Assembly (NCBI GenBank): GCA_020445565.1
Contig: JAGRGI010000089.1
Location: forward strand, 1-37,101
Source of the DNA: Chromatiales bacterium
GTDB lineage: Bacteria; Pseudomonadota; Gammaproteobacteria; JAGRCI01
Direction: 5' to 3'
Length of the DNA: 37,101 nucleotides
Part shown: piece after piece, positions 15,823 to 25,115 of the stretch
How the letters are laid out: the number at the start of each line of letters is the position of its first letter
Position numbering within the stretch: position 1 is the first letter of the stretch
Notes under the pieces: generated by a model
What the model saw: the letters and a program-made list of their open reading frames with translations, nothing else
Database searches by the model: none
What the model was told of the DNA's origin: nothing
Translations under genes and position numbers: made by a program

Positions 15823-17225
15823 TGCCGGGCTTGCGCAATCTGTCCATTGCGCTGTGGATGCTGTTGGTGGCAGCGCTCGCAGTGGCGTTCTTTTCGCCCG
15901 ATCCGGAACTGGCAATCGGGGCGGCCTTGTTCCCTTTTTTCGTCATTGCCCTGTTGTGGCGACCAGGCGAACCGCCGGTGCTGGTGTTTGCCCTGTTGGT
16001 GCAATGGGTACAAGTGGTTACGGGCTTGTTCCTGGCGGGCATCCGGGGTTTGGAGGTGGTCGCCAGCATCGGCCTTCCCGCTGCCGATCAGGCTATTGCC
16101 TATGCCTTGAGTGGTTTGTGCGTGGAGGCGATCGGTATCCGCCTGGCACTCGCCGGAATGTTTCCGCCCGCGGTGCACTCGAGTCAGGCGCGTAGCGAGG
16201 CTGCCGTGCTTTCTCCTGCCTGGATGGCGGCCGTGTATCTGCTGTTCACGCTGTCCGGCCTGGGAGTGATCACCCTGTTTCAGGGTACCGGGCTCAATAC
16301 CCTGGCCGTCGGGCTGGTCGATTTGAAATGGGCTTTGTTTTTCGTTTTCGGTTATACGGTGCTCGAACAGCGGCGCGGTTACGCCTTGTTGTTTGCTGTG
16401 CTCGGACTGGAATTGTTGCTGGGTTTCAGCGCGTATTTTTCCGAGTTCAAGACGGTGTTGTTCGTTCTCGCCGTTCTCCTTGCAACGCGTGTGCAGCGCC
16501 AGCGCCTGGTGCATTGGTTTGGTTTCGCCCTCATCCTTGGGGCTCTGGTTTATCTGCTGGTGGTGTGGTCGGCCGTGAAGCAGGATTATCGCGCCTTCCT
16601 TAACCAGGGCAGCGGCGAACAGGTGGTGTTGCCCGATCGGGCGGCGCGCCTCGATTACTTGTCGCGGCTGGTATCCGGGCTTTCGGCGCGTGATCTGGAA
16701 CGGGGATTGGAGATTCTGCTGGAACGGGTTTCTTACGTGGATTTCTTCGCTCACAGCCTGCAATACGTACCGTTGGTGCGTCCCCATGAGGACGGTCGGT
16801 ATTGGGGCTCGGTACTGACCCATATTCTTACGCCGCGTTTGTTGTTCCCAGACAAGCCTGCACTGGATGATTCCGATATCACCTATCGCTATACCGGTGT
16901 GCCCGTGGCCGGGAAAGAACAGGGAACGTCGGCCAGTATCGGCTATATGGCGGAGAATTACATCGATTTTGGCTGGCCGGGGATGCTGCTTCCGGTATTC
17001 CTCATGGGCCTGGTGTATGGTGTCCTGTATCGCTGGCTGCTGGCGGGGGCGCCGTGGAAACTGGCGCGCTTCGGTTTGGCAACGGCGCTGCTGCTGCGCC
17101 TGGCCTATTTCGAGCTGTCCATTCACAAGATCTTTGGTGGTCTGATTGTCGCTGGTGTGCTCACTGTCGTGGCCCTTTATCTGGCCGCGCCGCTGCTCCA
17201 TCCGAGAGAGTCCAGGGGCCGCTGA
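15819..17225 (+). CDS. Wzy-like oligosaccharide repeat-unit polymerase
   Basis: Polytopic membrane protein of 468 residues with about ten hydrophobic segments and a large hydrophilic loop at roughly 250-380. The loop contains TPRLLFPDKPALDDSD followed by GEN-like IGYMAENYIDFGWPGMLL, a pattern seen in O-antigen and exopolysaccharide polymerases, which join lipid-linked repeat units in the periplasm. It overlaps the upstream glycosyltransferase by 4 bp and the next by 1 bp. Polymerases are weakly conserved, so the assignment rests on topology, this motif and context. Confidence 0.78.
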   Translation: MMPGLRNLSIALWMLLVAALAVAFFSPDPELAIGAALFPFFVIALLWRPGEPPVLVFALLVQWVQVVTGLFLAGIRGLEVVASIGLPAADQAIAYALSGLCVEAIGIRLALAGMFPPAVHSSQARSEAAVLSPAWMAAVYLLFTLSGLGVITLFQGTGLNTLAVGLVDLKWALFFVFGYTVLEQRRGYALLFAVLGLELLLGFSAYFSEFKTVLFVLAVLLATRVQRQRLVHWFGFALILGALVYLLVVWSAVKQDYRAFLNQGSGEQVVLPDRAARLDYLSRLVSGLSARDLERGLEILLERVSYVDFFAHSLQYVPLVRPHEDGRYWGSVLTHILTPRLLFPDKPALDDSDITYRYTGVPVAGKEQGTSASIGYMAENYIDFGWPGMLLPVFLMGLVYGVLYRWLLAGAPWKLARFGLATALLLRLAYFELSIHKIFGGLIVAGVLTVVALYLAAPLLHPRESRGR

Positions 17226-18364
17226 TGCGCGTACTGCATGTGGTGCCCAGCTATTGGCCGGCCTGGCGTTTCGGGGGGCCGGTGCGGGCGATTCACGGAC
17301 TGTGTTCGGCCCTGGTCGCGGCCGGTGCCGAGGTGGAGGTCTGCACTACCACGGTGAATGGCGATGGTGACACGCCCGGTGGTCTAGCACGGCATGATGG
17401 TGTCGCCATTCGCTATTTTCCCTGCCGTTTTTCCCGGCGGATCTATTACAGTCCGCCCATGGCGGCCTACCTTCGGGAGCACCTGGGGGGGTTCGATCTG
17501 GTCCACATCCATTCCGCTTGGCTTTGGCCCGGCATGGTGGCGGCCAGGCAGTCCAGGCGTTTGGGTGTGCCCTATGTGTTCGCGCCTCGGGGAATGTTGA
17601 CCGGCGAACTGATTCGACAGCGCAACCCCTGGGCCAAACGGCTTTGGCTTGCGGTCTGGGGTCGGCGGATTTTGGCCGGTGCGGCGGCCATTGCCGTGGC
17701 AAGCGAGGTCGAGGAGCGGGAATTGAAGGATTTGGGTCTGGATCTGGCGCCCACCTGGCGGCTGCCGAATGGGCTGAGCGAGTCCGATTTTACCCTGGCG
17801 GAGCAGGCTCGCCAGTTGGAGCGGGGCGAACATGGGCTTTATCTGGGCCGTCTGGCACCAGGCAAGGGCCTTGAGAACCTGTTGGATGCCTGTGCACGGG
17901 TTCCCGGTCTGCGCCTGCGGATCGTTGGCGGGGGCGATCTCGGTTTGGAAAACCGGCTGACCCGTCGCTGCGCACAACTCGGCATTGCCGACAGGGTGGA
18001 GATCGTGCCCATGGTGTCAGGAGAGCGGGTTTGGAACTGCTTGGCGCGGGCGCGATTTTTGGCCATGCCGTCGCGATTCGAAAGCTTCTCCATGTCTGTG
18101 TTGGAGGCCCTGGCCTGTGCCACGCCCGTGGTCGTGGGCAGCAAGGTCGGATTGGCGCAGGCAGTCAATCGGGGTGGTTGCGGCATCGTCTGCGACCCGG
18201 ATCCACTCGCTCTGGCCGAGGCGATGACCACCTTGCGGCGCGACCCCGGCACCGCCGAGGCCATGGGGCGCAGAGGTTTTGAGTTGGCACGCAGCGAGTT
18301 CGGCAACGCGATGATTGCCGAGAGACTGCTGGCGCTCTATCGGGGGCTTGTCAAACGTGGCTGA
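17225..18364 (+). CDS. Family 4 glycosyltransferase (second of three)
   Basis: 379 residues. The ATG at 17225 (MRVLHVVPSYWPAWRFGGP) is chosen because it gives the usual first beta strand and a Gly-rich loop, and overlaps the polymerase stop by one base; the frame upstream lies within the polymerase gene. The first domain has PYVFAPRGMLTGE; the donor domain has YLGRLAPGKGLENLLDA, and the E-x7-E motif is PSRFESFSMSVLEALACATPVVV. It resembles the third glycosyltransferase in its middle part. Substrates are unknown. It overlaps the next gene by 8 bp. Confidence 0.87.
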   Translation: MRVLHVVPSYWPAWRFGGPVRAIHGLCSALVAAGAEVEVCTTTVNGDGDTPGGLARHDGVAIRYFPCRFSRRIYYSPPMAAYLREHLGGFDLVHIHSAWLWPGMVAARQSRRLGVPYVFAPRGMLTGELIRQRNPWAKRLWLAVWGRRILAGAAAIAVASEVEERELKDLGLDLAPTWRLPNGLSESDFTLAEQARQLERGEHGLYLGRLAPGKGLENLLDACARVPGLRLRIVGGGDLGLENRLTRRCAQLGIADRVEIVPMVSGERVWNCLARARFLAMPSRFESFSMSVLEALACATPVVVGSKVGLAQAVNRGGCGIVCDPDPLALAEAMTTLRRDPGTAEAMGRRGFELARSEFGNAMIAERLLALYRGLVKRG

Positions 18365-19478
18365 AATCGCCTACCTGCTCGGTCATTTATCACGTCGTTC
18401 CGGCGGTGTGCTGCCCCTCGCAACCAGCCTTGCCGCGCACAGTCGGCATGGGGTGCAGTTGTTCGGTCTGGACGATGGGGATACGGATCTTGTATTGCCC
18501 GAAGACACTCGTGCTTTCCGAACCCTGGGGCCGGATCGTTTCGGCTTCGCCCCCGGCCTTTTCAGCGCCGTGCAGGAAGCCGGTCCGGCGCTGGTGCACA
18601 ATTTCCAGCTCTGGATGTACAGCTCCTGGCTTTGCCAGCGATGGGGGCAGCGCAACCGCAGCCCCTATATCGTCTCTCCCAACGGCATGTTGGATGCCTG
18701 GGCACTGGCCCGATCGCCCTGGCGCAAACGCCTGGCCTTACATTTGTACGAGGCCCGGCACTTGGCGGGGACCGCCTGTTTTCATGCCCTCACCCAGGCG
18801 GAGTTGCGCTCGATCAGGGCATTGGGTTTGCGCAATCCGGTCGCGGTTATCCCCTCCGGCGTCGAGCCGGCCATGGACGAGCCCGGCCCGCCCCCCTGGA
18901 GCGGTCAAATTCCCGCGGGGGCACCGGTACTCCTGTATCTGGGGCGGCTACACCCTAAAAAGGGCCTTAACGAATTGATCTCCGCCTGGAGGCAAGTGAA
19001 CGCTGGCGATTGGCATTTGGTTGTGGCCGGCTGGGGACCGGCACGCTATGTCCGCCGCCTGAAACAGCGTCTCGCGCCAGTGCCGAACGCATCCTTGCAC
19101 GGTCCGTGGTTCGGCAGCCAAAAGGCCAACGCCCTGGCCGGCGCCGAGGCTCTGGTTCTACCCTCGTTCAGCGAGGGAATGCCTCAAACTGTTTTGGAAG
19201 CCTGGAGCCATGGTCTGCCGGTGCTGATGACCCGCGAATGCAATCTGAATGAAGGCTTCGACCGTGGCGCGGCCATGCCCTTGGATTTGGCCGGGCAAAT
19301 GAGGGGGCTCGCGGCGTTTTTGCAGATCGGCGAGGCGCAACGACGTGAGATGGGCCGAGCCGGGAAAGCGTTGGTGGCGGAACGATTCCATTGGCCCACG
19401 GTGGCCGCTGCGATAGACGGGCTTTATGACTGGGTGTTGTCCGGTGGACCACCGCCTGATTTCGTTAGTACGGACTAG
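18357..19478 (+). CDS. Family 4 glycosyltransferase (third of three)
   Basis: 373 residues from the GTG at 18357 (VAEIAYLLGHLSRRSGGV). An earlier in-frame start at 18315 would overlap the upstream gene by 50 bp and adds a non-family peptide. The first domain has YIVSPNGMLDAWAL followed by SPWRKRL, mirroring the APRGML/NPWAKRL stretch of the preceding enzyme. The donor domain begins LLYLGRLHPKKGLNELI, and the C-terminal motif is PSFSEGMPQTVLEAWSHGLPVLM. It is the last gene of the polysaccharide cluster, 236 bp before the hybrid kinase start. Confidence 0.86.
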   Translation: MAEIAYLLGHLSRRSGGVLPLATSLAAHSRHGVQLFGLDDGDTDLVLPEDTRAFRTLGPDRFGFAPGLFSAVQEAGPALVHNFQLWMYSSWLCQRWGQRNRSPYIVSPNGMLDAWALARSPWRKRLALHLYEARHLAGTACFHALTQAELRSIRALGLRNPVAVIPSGVEPAMDEPGPPPWSGQIPAGAPVLLYLGRLHPKKGLNELISAWRQVNAGDWHLVVAGWGPARYVRRLKQRLAPVPNASLHGPWFGSQKANALAGAEALVLPSFSEGMPQTVLEAWSHGLPVLMTRECNLNEGFDRGAAMPLDLAGQMRGLAAFLQIGEAQRREMGRAGKALVAERFHWPTVAAAIDGLYDWVLSGGPPPDFVSTD

Positions 19479-19503
19479 CAGGCCGTTAATTCCGCTTCTC
19501 AAT

Positions 19504-19537
19504 CTCTAATTGCTTGCCTGCTCTAATTGCTTGCCTG
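19504..19537. repeat. Perfect tandem duplication of 17 bp
   Basis: The 17-bp unit CTCTAATTGCTTGCCTG occurs twice head to tail (19504-19520 and 19521-19537) in the spacer between the third glycosyltransferase gene and the hybrid kinase gene. It probably arose by replication slippage and may change the spacing of upstream control sites for the kinase. Confidence 0.9.
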
Positions 19538-19714
19538 GTTGCTATCCCCTTCTACCGTTCCTGTCTCAATTCCCCTCAGGTCAAGATCCGCAAGCGCCGG
19601 CCGATATATTGGCGAATAGCGTTGCCGCCAATGGCGGCGGTTGGCAACGGCACATTGCTCGTGCGTAGCGACTTCGTTCTCCCGGTCAACGCTGGAGACG
19701 TTGGAGAGTTCTCG

Positions 19715-22453
19715 ATGTTATCTGTCTCGTCCACTCAGGAATCGGTGCCGACGGTGTCTGCCGGGACATCGATCTATCACGCGGATATCGTGGTGGTGGA
19801 TGACGTTCCAGCCAATGTCAAGCTGCTGAGGTATATGTTGGAGCAGGTCGGTTACCGCCACGTGCAGGGGTTTACCGATCCTTTGGAAGCCCTGCGGCGG
19901 TTTCGTGATCAGGTGCCGGATTTGGTGCTGTTGGATATGCGCATGCCGGTCATGGACGGTGGTCAATTGCTGGAGCGCCTGCGCGGCATCAGCCGTCCGG
20001 AGGAGTACCTGGCGGTATTGGTCATTACGGCCCAGACCGATAGAGAAACCCGTTTGCGCGCCCTGGAGGCCGGAGCCAAGGATTTCGTCACCAAACCTTT
20101 CGACCAGGAAGAGGTCCTGCGGCGCATCCGCAATCTGCTGGAAACCCGTTTGTTGCATAAACGCATGGAACAGCAATTGACCACACTGCGGCAGGTGGAG
20201 GCGCAGCTGCGCGACAACGAACAACGCTTCGATTTGGCTATGCAGGCATCAGCCGAGGGCCTATGGGATTGGAACACCCGAACCGGCAAGCTGTATATGT
20301 CACCTCGCTGGAAGGCCATACTCGGCTACGGCGATGACGAACTGGAAGGGACCCTGGAAGACTGGACCTCACGGGTCCACCCGGAAGACCTCACCCAGGC
20401 CATGTCCGACCTCGAAGCCTATATGGACGGCCAGTTGGACAACTACGACAAGACCATTCGGGTGCGTCATCGAAATGGTGAGTACCGTTGGATCAAGAAT
20501 CGCTGGATCGCCGTGCGCGATGCCGATGGCATGGCGGTTCGTATCGTCGGCACTGCGGACGACGTTAGCGAGGACGTGCGTTTGCGCCGCGAACTGGACG
20601 AAAGGGGTCGGGAGAATCGCCAATTGGCCCTGGTGGCGCGCTACACCCACAACGCCGTTGTGGTTACCGACGCCGCGGGCTTGGTGCAGTGGGTTAATCC
20701 CGGTTTCGAGCATCTCACCGGGTATAGCCTGGAAGAGACCGTGGGGCGCGTACCGGGAGTCAAGCTCCAAGGCCCGGAAACCGACCCCCGAAGTATTGCC
20801 CTGATGCATAAACGCATCAGGGCCCGCGAACCGGTGCAGGTGGACGTGGTGAACTACCACAAATCCGGCCGGCCCTATTGGGTCAGCCTGGATATCCAGC
20901 CGGTGCTGGATGCCCAGGGCGAGTTGCTGAATTTCATCGCCATCGAGACCGACATCGACGAGCGAGTCGCCACTCAGCGCGAGTTAGAGCAGGCCCGTAC
21001 CAAGGCAGAGGCGGCCAATAAGGCAAAGAGTGAATTCCTGGCCAATATGAGCCATGAAATCCGTACTCCGCTGACCGCCATCATCGGCTTTGCCGAGGCC
21101 AGTCTGGACGGCACTCAGGGCGCTGAGAATCTCGCTGAATCCCTGCGGGCCATCGTCGACAACGGCCGCCACCTGCGTTCGCTGATCGACGACATTCTCG
21201 ACCTTTCCAAGATCGAGGCCGATCGACTGGAACTGGAAACCACCCAGGTCAATTTGCTGGAATTGTTCGGTGGATGCAATTCCGCCATACGCTCGCAAGC
21301 GGCGGCAAAGGGGTTGGGGCTGGAATTCCACTATATGCCACCCTTGCCACGGACCATACGAACTGACCAGACCCGGCTGAAGCAGATTCTTTACAACCTG
21401 TACAGCAACGCCATCAAATTCACGGAACAGGGCGAAGTGCGCATGGTGTTGAGCTGTGAACCGGAAAAACAACAACTGATGTGCACGGTGTTCGATCCCG
21501 GGATCGGCATGACGCTGGAACAACAGGCGCGGGTGTTCGAACCTTTCGTGCAGGCCGATGCTTCGACCACCCGCCGGTTCGGCGGCACCGGGCTGGGCTT
21601 GAGTATCTCCCGCCGTCTCGCTCAACGATTGGGTGGCGACATCCAGGTAGCCAGCGAGACGGGGGTGGGCAGCATCTTTATCGTCACCGTGGACACCGGC
21701 CCGTTGGACGACGTGGAGCTGTTGCGCGACGTGTCGATACTGCCAGGAGAGCTGGCCTCAGCAACGGCGCGCGCGCAGGTGCCGCGTGTGAGCGGCCGAA
21801 TATTGTTGGCGGAGGACAACCCCTACAATCAGCAACTCATCTCCCTGTATGCCGCCAAGACCGGTGCCGAAGTCGAGGTGGTGGAGAATGGCGAACAGGC
21901 GGTGGAACAGGCTCTGACCGGGAATTTCGATCTGATTCTGATGGACCTGCAAATGCCTGTGATGGGCGGTCTGGAGGCGGTGCAGTTGCTGCGCATGACC
22001 CTCTACGAGGGTCCCATCGTCGCCCTTACCGCTCACTCCATGAACGGCGACCGGGACAAGGCTTTGGATGCCGGATGCAGTGACTTTCTCACCAAACCGG
22101 TGGACTGGCAGGCTCTTTATAAGGTCATCGCAACTTATCTACCGATGACTGAAACTGATTCGGACGCCAGCATCGCACCGGAAGACCCGGAGCTGAGTGA
22201 ACTTATCGGACGTTTCGTGGCCAGCCTGCCCGGTACATTGAAGGAAATGGAACAGGCCGTTGAGCAGGGCGATTTTCAACGGCTGAGTTCCCTCGCTCAT
22301 CAGCTTAAGGGAGTCGCTGGCGGTTTGGGTCACCCGGAGCTGGGCAGTGCGGGCGCGGATTTGGAAAAAGCCGCCCGAGACCAGGAAAGTCAGCATATTC
22401 CCTCGTTGCTTGCCCAATTGCGCGCCTGCGTGGCAAATGTCCGAACCCGCTGA
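19715..22453 (+). CDS. Hybrid sensor histidine kinase (REC-PAS-PAS-HisKA-HATPase-REC-Hpt)
   Basis: 912-residue cytoplasmic phosphorelay protein. The start at 19715 is supported by GGAGAG 6 nt upstream; 67 earlier in-frame codons lack family similarity. Domains: REC 1 at ~24-145 with acceptor D74 and K128; PAS 1 at ~168-290; PAS 2 at ~303-420; HisKA with H447 in [10 protein letters not shown]; HATPase with the N box at ~561-566 and [11 protein letters not shown] 2 at ~694-810 with D744; Hpt at ~824-905 with H862 in [10 protein letters not shown]. No membrane segment is seen, so the signal is probably internal or arrives through REC 1. It is followed after 15 bp by a response regulator, a likely partner. 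It sits just after the polysaccharide cluster. Confidence 0.93.
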   Translation: MLSVSSTQESVPTVSAGTSIYHADIVVVDDVPANVKLLRYMLEQVGYRHVQGFTDPLEALRRFRDQVPDLVLLDMRMPVMDGGQLLERLRGISRPEEYLAVLVITAQTDRETRLRALEAGAKDFVTKPFDQEEVLRRIRNLLETRLLHKRMEQQLTTLRQVEAQLRDNEQRFDLAMQASAEGLWDWNTRTGKLYMSPRWKAILGYGDDELEGTLEDWTSRVHPEDLTQAMSDLEAYMDGQLDNYDKTIRVRHRNGEYRWIKNRWIAVRDADGMAVRIVGTADDVSEDVRLRRELDERGRENRQLALVARYTHNAVVVTDAAGLVQWVNPGFEHLTGYSLEETVGRVPGVKLQGPETDPRSIALMHKRIRAREPVQVDVVNYHKSGRPYWVSLDIQPVLDAQGELLNFIAIETDIDERVATQRELEQARTKAEAANKAKSEFLANMSHEIRTPLTAIIGFAEASLDGTQGAENLAESLRAIVDNGRHLRSLIDDILDLSKIEADRLELETTQVNLLELFGGCNSAIRSQAAAKGLGLEFHYMPPLPRTIRTDQTRLKQILYNLYSNAIKFTEQGEVRMVLSCEPEKQQLMCTVFDPGIGMTLEQQARVFEPFVQADASTTRRFGGTGLGLSISRRLAQRLGGDIQVASETGVGSIFIVTVDTGPLDDVELLRDVSILPGELASATARAQVPRVSGRILLAEDNPYNQQLISLYAAKTGAEVEVVENGEQAVEQALTGNFDLILMDLQMPVMGGLEAVQLLRMTLYEGPIVALTAHSMNGDRDKALDAGCSDFLTKPVDWQALYKVIATYLPMTETDSDASIAPEDPELSELIGRFVASLPGTLKEMEQAVEQGDFQRLSSLAHQLKGVAGGLGHPELGSAGADLEKAARDQESQHIPSLLAQLRACVANVRTR

Positions 22454-22468
22454 ACGGAGAACACCATC

Positions 22469-23053
22469 GTGCGCCGTCTTACCACGGAACTCTTCCACTT
22501 CGGCGAACCCCTGCCCATGCCGGTCTACAACAAGGACGGGCAGCTCCTTGCCGGTGCCGGCCTCACACTGAACGATGAGGATCTGTACCGCGAATTACTC
22601 GACTTCGGCTTTGTCGAGGGTGATGAGCCGAGATCCGAGCCGGTTCAACGCGCTCCCGACCCTCGCCAGTTGTTGGCCGAGGTAGGTGTGCTCATTGCCG
22701 ACGACACCCCCCTGTTGCTGGATATGTTGGAGAAAAGCCTGCGCAATCTCGGTGTGCAACGCATCCTGCGGGCCGAGGACGGCGAACTGGCCCTGGCCAG
22801 GATAGGGCGCTACCGACCGGATATGGTGTTTCTGGACATTGATATGCCCAGACGGGACGGCCTGTCTACCTTGAAGGAACTGCGCGGGGAGTTTCCAGAC
22901 CTGTTCGTCTGCATGCTCAGCGCTCACAGCTCGGTGCAAAACGTGCGCACCGCCCTGGCGGCCGGGGCCTCAGGTTTCCTGGTCAAACCGTTTCAACAGA
23001 CGCGATTGGAATCGGTCGTGAACCAGTTTCTGAAACAGCGGCTAGCCGGTTGA
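22469..23053 (+). CDS. Response regulator with short N-terminal domain
   Basis: 194 residues starting at GTG. Residues ~72-190 form a receiver domain with the acidic pair D78/D79, phosphoacceptor D123 in FLDIDMP and K173. The first ~60 residues (PMPVYNKDGQLLAGAGLTLNDEDLYRELL, in two blocks) resemble the small beta-rich segment found at the N-terminus of some HD-GYP and PilZ-linked regulators, not a DNA-binding domain. There is no output domain, so it probably works by protein contact. The spacing (15 bp) suggests it receives phosphate from the Hpt domain of the preceding kinase. Confidence 0.88.
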   Translation: MRRLTTELFHFGEPLPMPVYNKDGQLLAGAGLTLNDEDLYRELLDFGFVEGDEPRSEPVQRAPDPRQLLAEVGVLIADDTPLLLDMLEKSLRNLGVQRILRAEDGELALARIGRYRPDMVFLDIDMPRRDGLSTLKELRGEFPDLFVCMLSAHSSVQNVRTALAAGASGFLVKPFQQTRLESVVNQFLKQRLAG

Positions 23054-23263
23054 CGGACGTCGGAACCGCCGTGGGCGCAGAAAGCCACTGGATGACGCTA
23101 TGTGCCCTGCCCAGTTTCGGGTTCCAGGGGGTCACAGGCACGGAAGCGATTTCAAGTGTCGTGTGCCGTTCATGGTGTCGTGTTTGAGCGAGCGCTGCAT
23201 CGCGTCAGGCGATCGTAGGAATAGTGGACCCCGATCTCACTGGGGCCGTCCCAATCTCTTCGC
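23054..23263. other. Non-coding spacer before the OYE promoter
   Basis: The ~210 bp between the response regulator and the OYE promoter elements hold no convincing gene. G+C content falls along this stretch toward the OYE gene. I see no complete insertion sequence, only the imperfect hairpin at 23226-23251. Confidence 0.5.
23226..23251 (+). terminator. Imperfect hairpin after the two-component genes
   Basis: GGAC-CCC pairs with GGG(G)-(CC)-GTCC around a 9-10-nt loop, about 170 bp downstream of the response regulator stop. It has no clear U-tract, so it is at best a weak or factor-dependent end for the kinase operon. It may also mark an old insertion boundary before the OYE promoter. Confidence 0.3.
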
Positions 23264-23326
23264 TTGACAATAGTAGGTCAACTGTCCTAGTGTTTCCAAA
23301 ACTAGGGCTGGTGTCCTACTATTGTC
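23264..23326 (+). promoter_or_regulatory. OYE promoter with two tandem palindromic operators
   Basis: A consensus -35 box TTGACA (23264-23269) is followed 18 bp later by a weak -10 TAGTGT (23288-23293). Two operators share the form TAGG-N8-CCTA: site 1 with core 23274-23289 and site 2 with core 23303-23318, their centres 29 bp apart. The whole region is also a concentric inverted repeat: outer arms 23266-23277 and 23315-23326 (12 bp, perfect) and inner arms 23286-23291 and 23301-23306. Site 1 lies between the -35 and -10 boxes, as expected for repression. The TetR regulator encoded downstream is the obvious candidate ligand-responsive repressor. Confidence 0.72.
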
Positions 23327-23354
23327 GCTGGATTTTGTCCGGCAGGGGGTATTC

Positions 23355-24440
23355 ATGACGGCAAATCTGTTCGACTCATTTCAACTGGCAGACCTGTTAC
23401 TGGCCAATAGGATGGTTATGGCGCCAATGACCAGAAACCGGGCAGATGCCAATGGCGTTGCTACTGCGATAATGGCGACGCACTACCGGCAACGGGCTGA
23501 CGCAGGGCTGATCGTTACTGAATCTTCGCCTGTTTCGCCGCAGGCTGTTGGATACCCTTTCACGCCAGGGCTTTACCAGGATGCTCATGTTGAAGGGTGG
23601 CGATGTGTCAGCGACGCGGTTCACGAAGAAGGGGGACGTATCTTTGTCCAGCTTCAACATTGCGGCCGAATCTCGCATCCCAGTTTTCAGCCGGAGAAGG
23701 GCCTGCCCGTCGCCCCCTCAGCCATCCAACCCGAAGGCCAGGCTGTAACCCATACCGGTATGCAGGCTTTCGTGACACCACGCCCCCTTGAACCACATGA
23801 AATTCCTGATCTTGTGGCACAGTTCAGGGAGAGTGCCGAACTGGCCAAGCAAGCAGGATTCGATGGCGTGGAAATCCACGGAGCCAATGGTTACATCATT
23901 GATCAATTCTTGCGCGATGGAAGCAACAAACGCACTGATGCTTACGGCGGAAACGTCCAGAATCGCATGCGTCTTCTCAATGATATTTTGGATGAAATAT
24001 CCACGGTGTGGCCGGGACATCGTATCGGTGTGCGTTTGAGTCCGGAAAACCGTTTCAACTCCATGTCGGATACCGATCCACAAAAACATTTCGAGTATTT
24101 TGCTGAGCAATTGGGTTCGCGCGGCCTGGCATATCTCCATGTACTTGAAGGTGACATGATGACCAAGGTCAGCACCGTCAATTATCCACAGCTTCGTTCA
24201 AGATTCGATGGGGCCTATATCGCTAATAACGGATACGACTTGGAACGTGCTCAACTTGCCTTAGCAAACAACAATGCAGACCTGGTGGCTTTCGGGGTTC
24301 CATTTCTGGCGAACCCGGATTTGGTGCGCCGTTATCAGGAGAACCTGCCCTTGAACGAGGCGGATATCAACACCTTTCATGGCGGCGGTGAAACGGGGTA
24401 TACCGACTATCCGTTCTATGGTCAGGCGCAAGTTGCCTAG
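23355..24440 (+). CDS. Old Yellow Enzyme family flavin oxidoreductase (NemA-like)
   Basis: FMN-dependent ene-reductase acting on electrophilic alkenes, nitro compounds or maleimides with NADPH. The start at 23355 has an AGGGGGT site about 5 nt upstream; the in-frame codons before it lie inside the operator. The 361 residues show NRMVMAPMTRNRA at 18-30, the FMN/substrate pair H175 and N178 in VEIHGANGYIIDQFL, RTDAYGG at 193-199 and a C-terminal FGVPFLANPDL. It is AT-richer than the neighbouring kinase genes, which hints at horizontal acquisition. A TetR gene follows after 12 bp, so the pair is likely an autoregulated electrophile-stress operon. Confidence 0.92.
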   Translation: MTANLFDSFQLADLLLANRMVMAPMTRNRADANGVATAIMATHYRQRADAGLIVTESSPVSPQAVGYPFTPGLYQDAHVEGWRCVSDAVHEEGGRIFVQLQHCGRISHPSFQPEKGLPVAPSAIQPEGQAVTHTGMQAFVTPRPLEPHEIPDLVAQFRESAELAKQAGFDGVEIHGANGYIIDQFLRDGSNKRTDAYGGNVQNRMRLLNDILDEISTVWPGHRIGVRLSPENRFNSMSDTDPQKHFEYFAEQLGSRGLAYLHVLEGDMMTKVSTVNYPQLRSRFDGAYIANNGYDLERAQLALANNNADLVAFGVPFLANPDLVRRYQENLPLNEADINTFHGGGETGYTDYPFYGQAQVA

Positions 24441-24452
24441 AGACAAAACAGT

Positions 24453-25037
24453 ATGGGGCACGGTGCCACACGAAAGCAGATTGTAGCGGCTGCCGACGAT
24501 TTATTTTACCGGCAGGGTTTCGATCATACATCCTTCGCCGACATTGCCAAGGCGGTTAATATATCGCGCGGCAATTTTTATCATCACTTCAAGACCAAGG
24601 ATGACATCCTTGATGCCGTCATCAGAAACCGGCTGGACAGGACCGAGCACATGCTGGTGGACTGGGAAACGAGTGGTGCGACGCCGAAAGACCGTATCAA
24701 GAGCTACATTAAAATTCTGCTCACAAACTGGTCATTGATCAAGGACTATGGCTGTCCAGTGGGTACATTGTGTACGGAGCTCGCCAAGTTGAACCACACG
24801 TCGAGAGCCGAGGCCAATAAGGTTTTTACACTCTTTCGGGTGTGGCTGCGAAATCAGTTCACCCAGCTTGGCCATATGCAGGAAGCGGATGTGCTTGCGT
24901 TGCATGTGTTGTCCTGGAGCCAGGGAGTGGCGACGTTGGGTAATGCCTTCGATGACTACAACTATGTGAAGCGGGAGGTGGAGAAAATGTGCGATTGGCT
25001 CGATGCCTTATCTGTCAAGGCAGAGAAAGCCCAATGA
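24453..25037 (+). CDS. TetR-family regulator, NemR-like
   Basis: 194 residues. The N-terminal helix-turn-helix (residues ~26-47, TSFADIAKAVNISRGNFYHHF) is typical TetR. In the ligand domain YGCPVGTLCTELAK puts a cysteine (C101) at the position that aligns with the redox-sensitive C106 of E. coli NemR (GCLTVKL), with a second cysteine C107 close by. The regulator may therefore sense electrophiles or reactive chlorine directly. It follows the OYE gene by 12 bp and probably binds the two operators upstream of it. The alignment to NemR is by eye. Confidence 0.88.
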   Translation: MGHGATRKQIVAAADDLFYRQGFDHTSFADIAKAVNISRGNFYHHFKTKDDILDAVIRNRLDRTEHMLVDWETSGATPKDRIKSYIKILLTNWSLIKDYGCPVGTLCTELAKLNHTSRAEANKVFTLFRVWLRNQFTQLGHMQEADVLALHVLSWSQGVATLGNAFDDYNYVKREVEKMCDWLDALSVKAEKAQ

Positions 25038-25115
25038 CTTGTTGAAAAAAGCGAGGACTTAGACATGTTCATCATGTTGCTCAAATTCGCTGATAATAGG
25101 GCAGAGGCAGGAAAA

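Noticed and set aside
15480..17201. 573-codon open frame on the minus strand
   Set aside because: It lies opposite a glycosyltransferase and the polymerase, is rich in Gln/His/Arg as typical for shadow frames, and shows no family motif.
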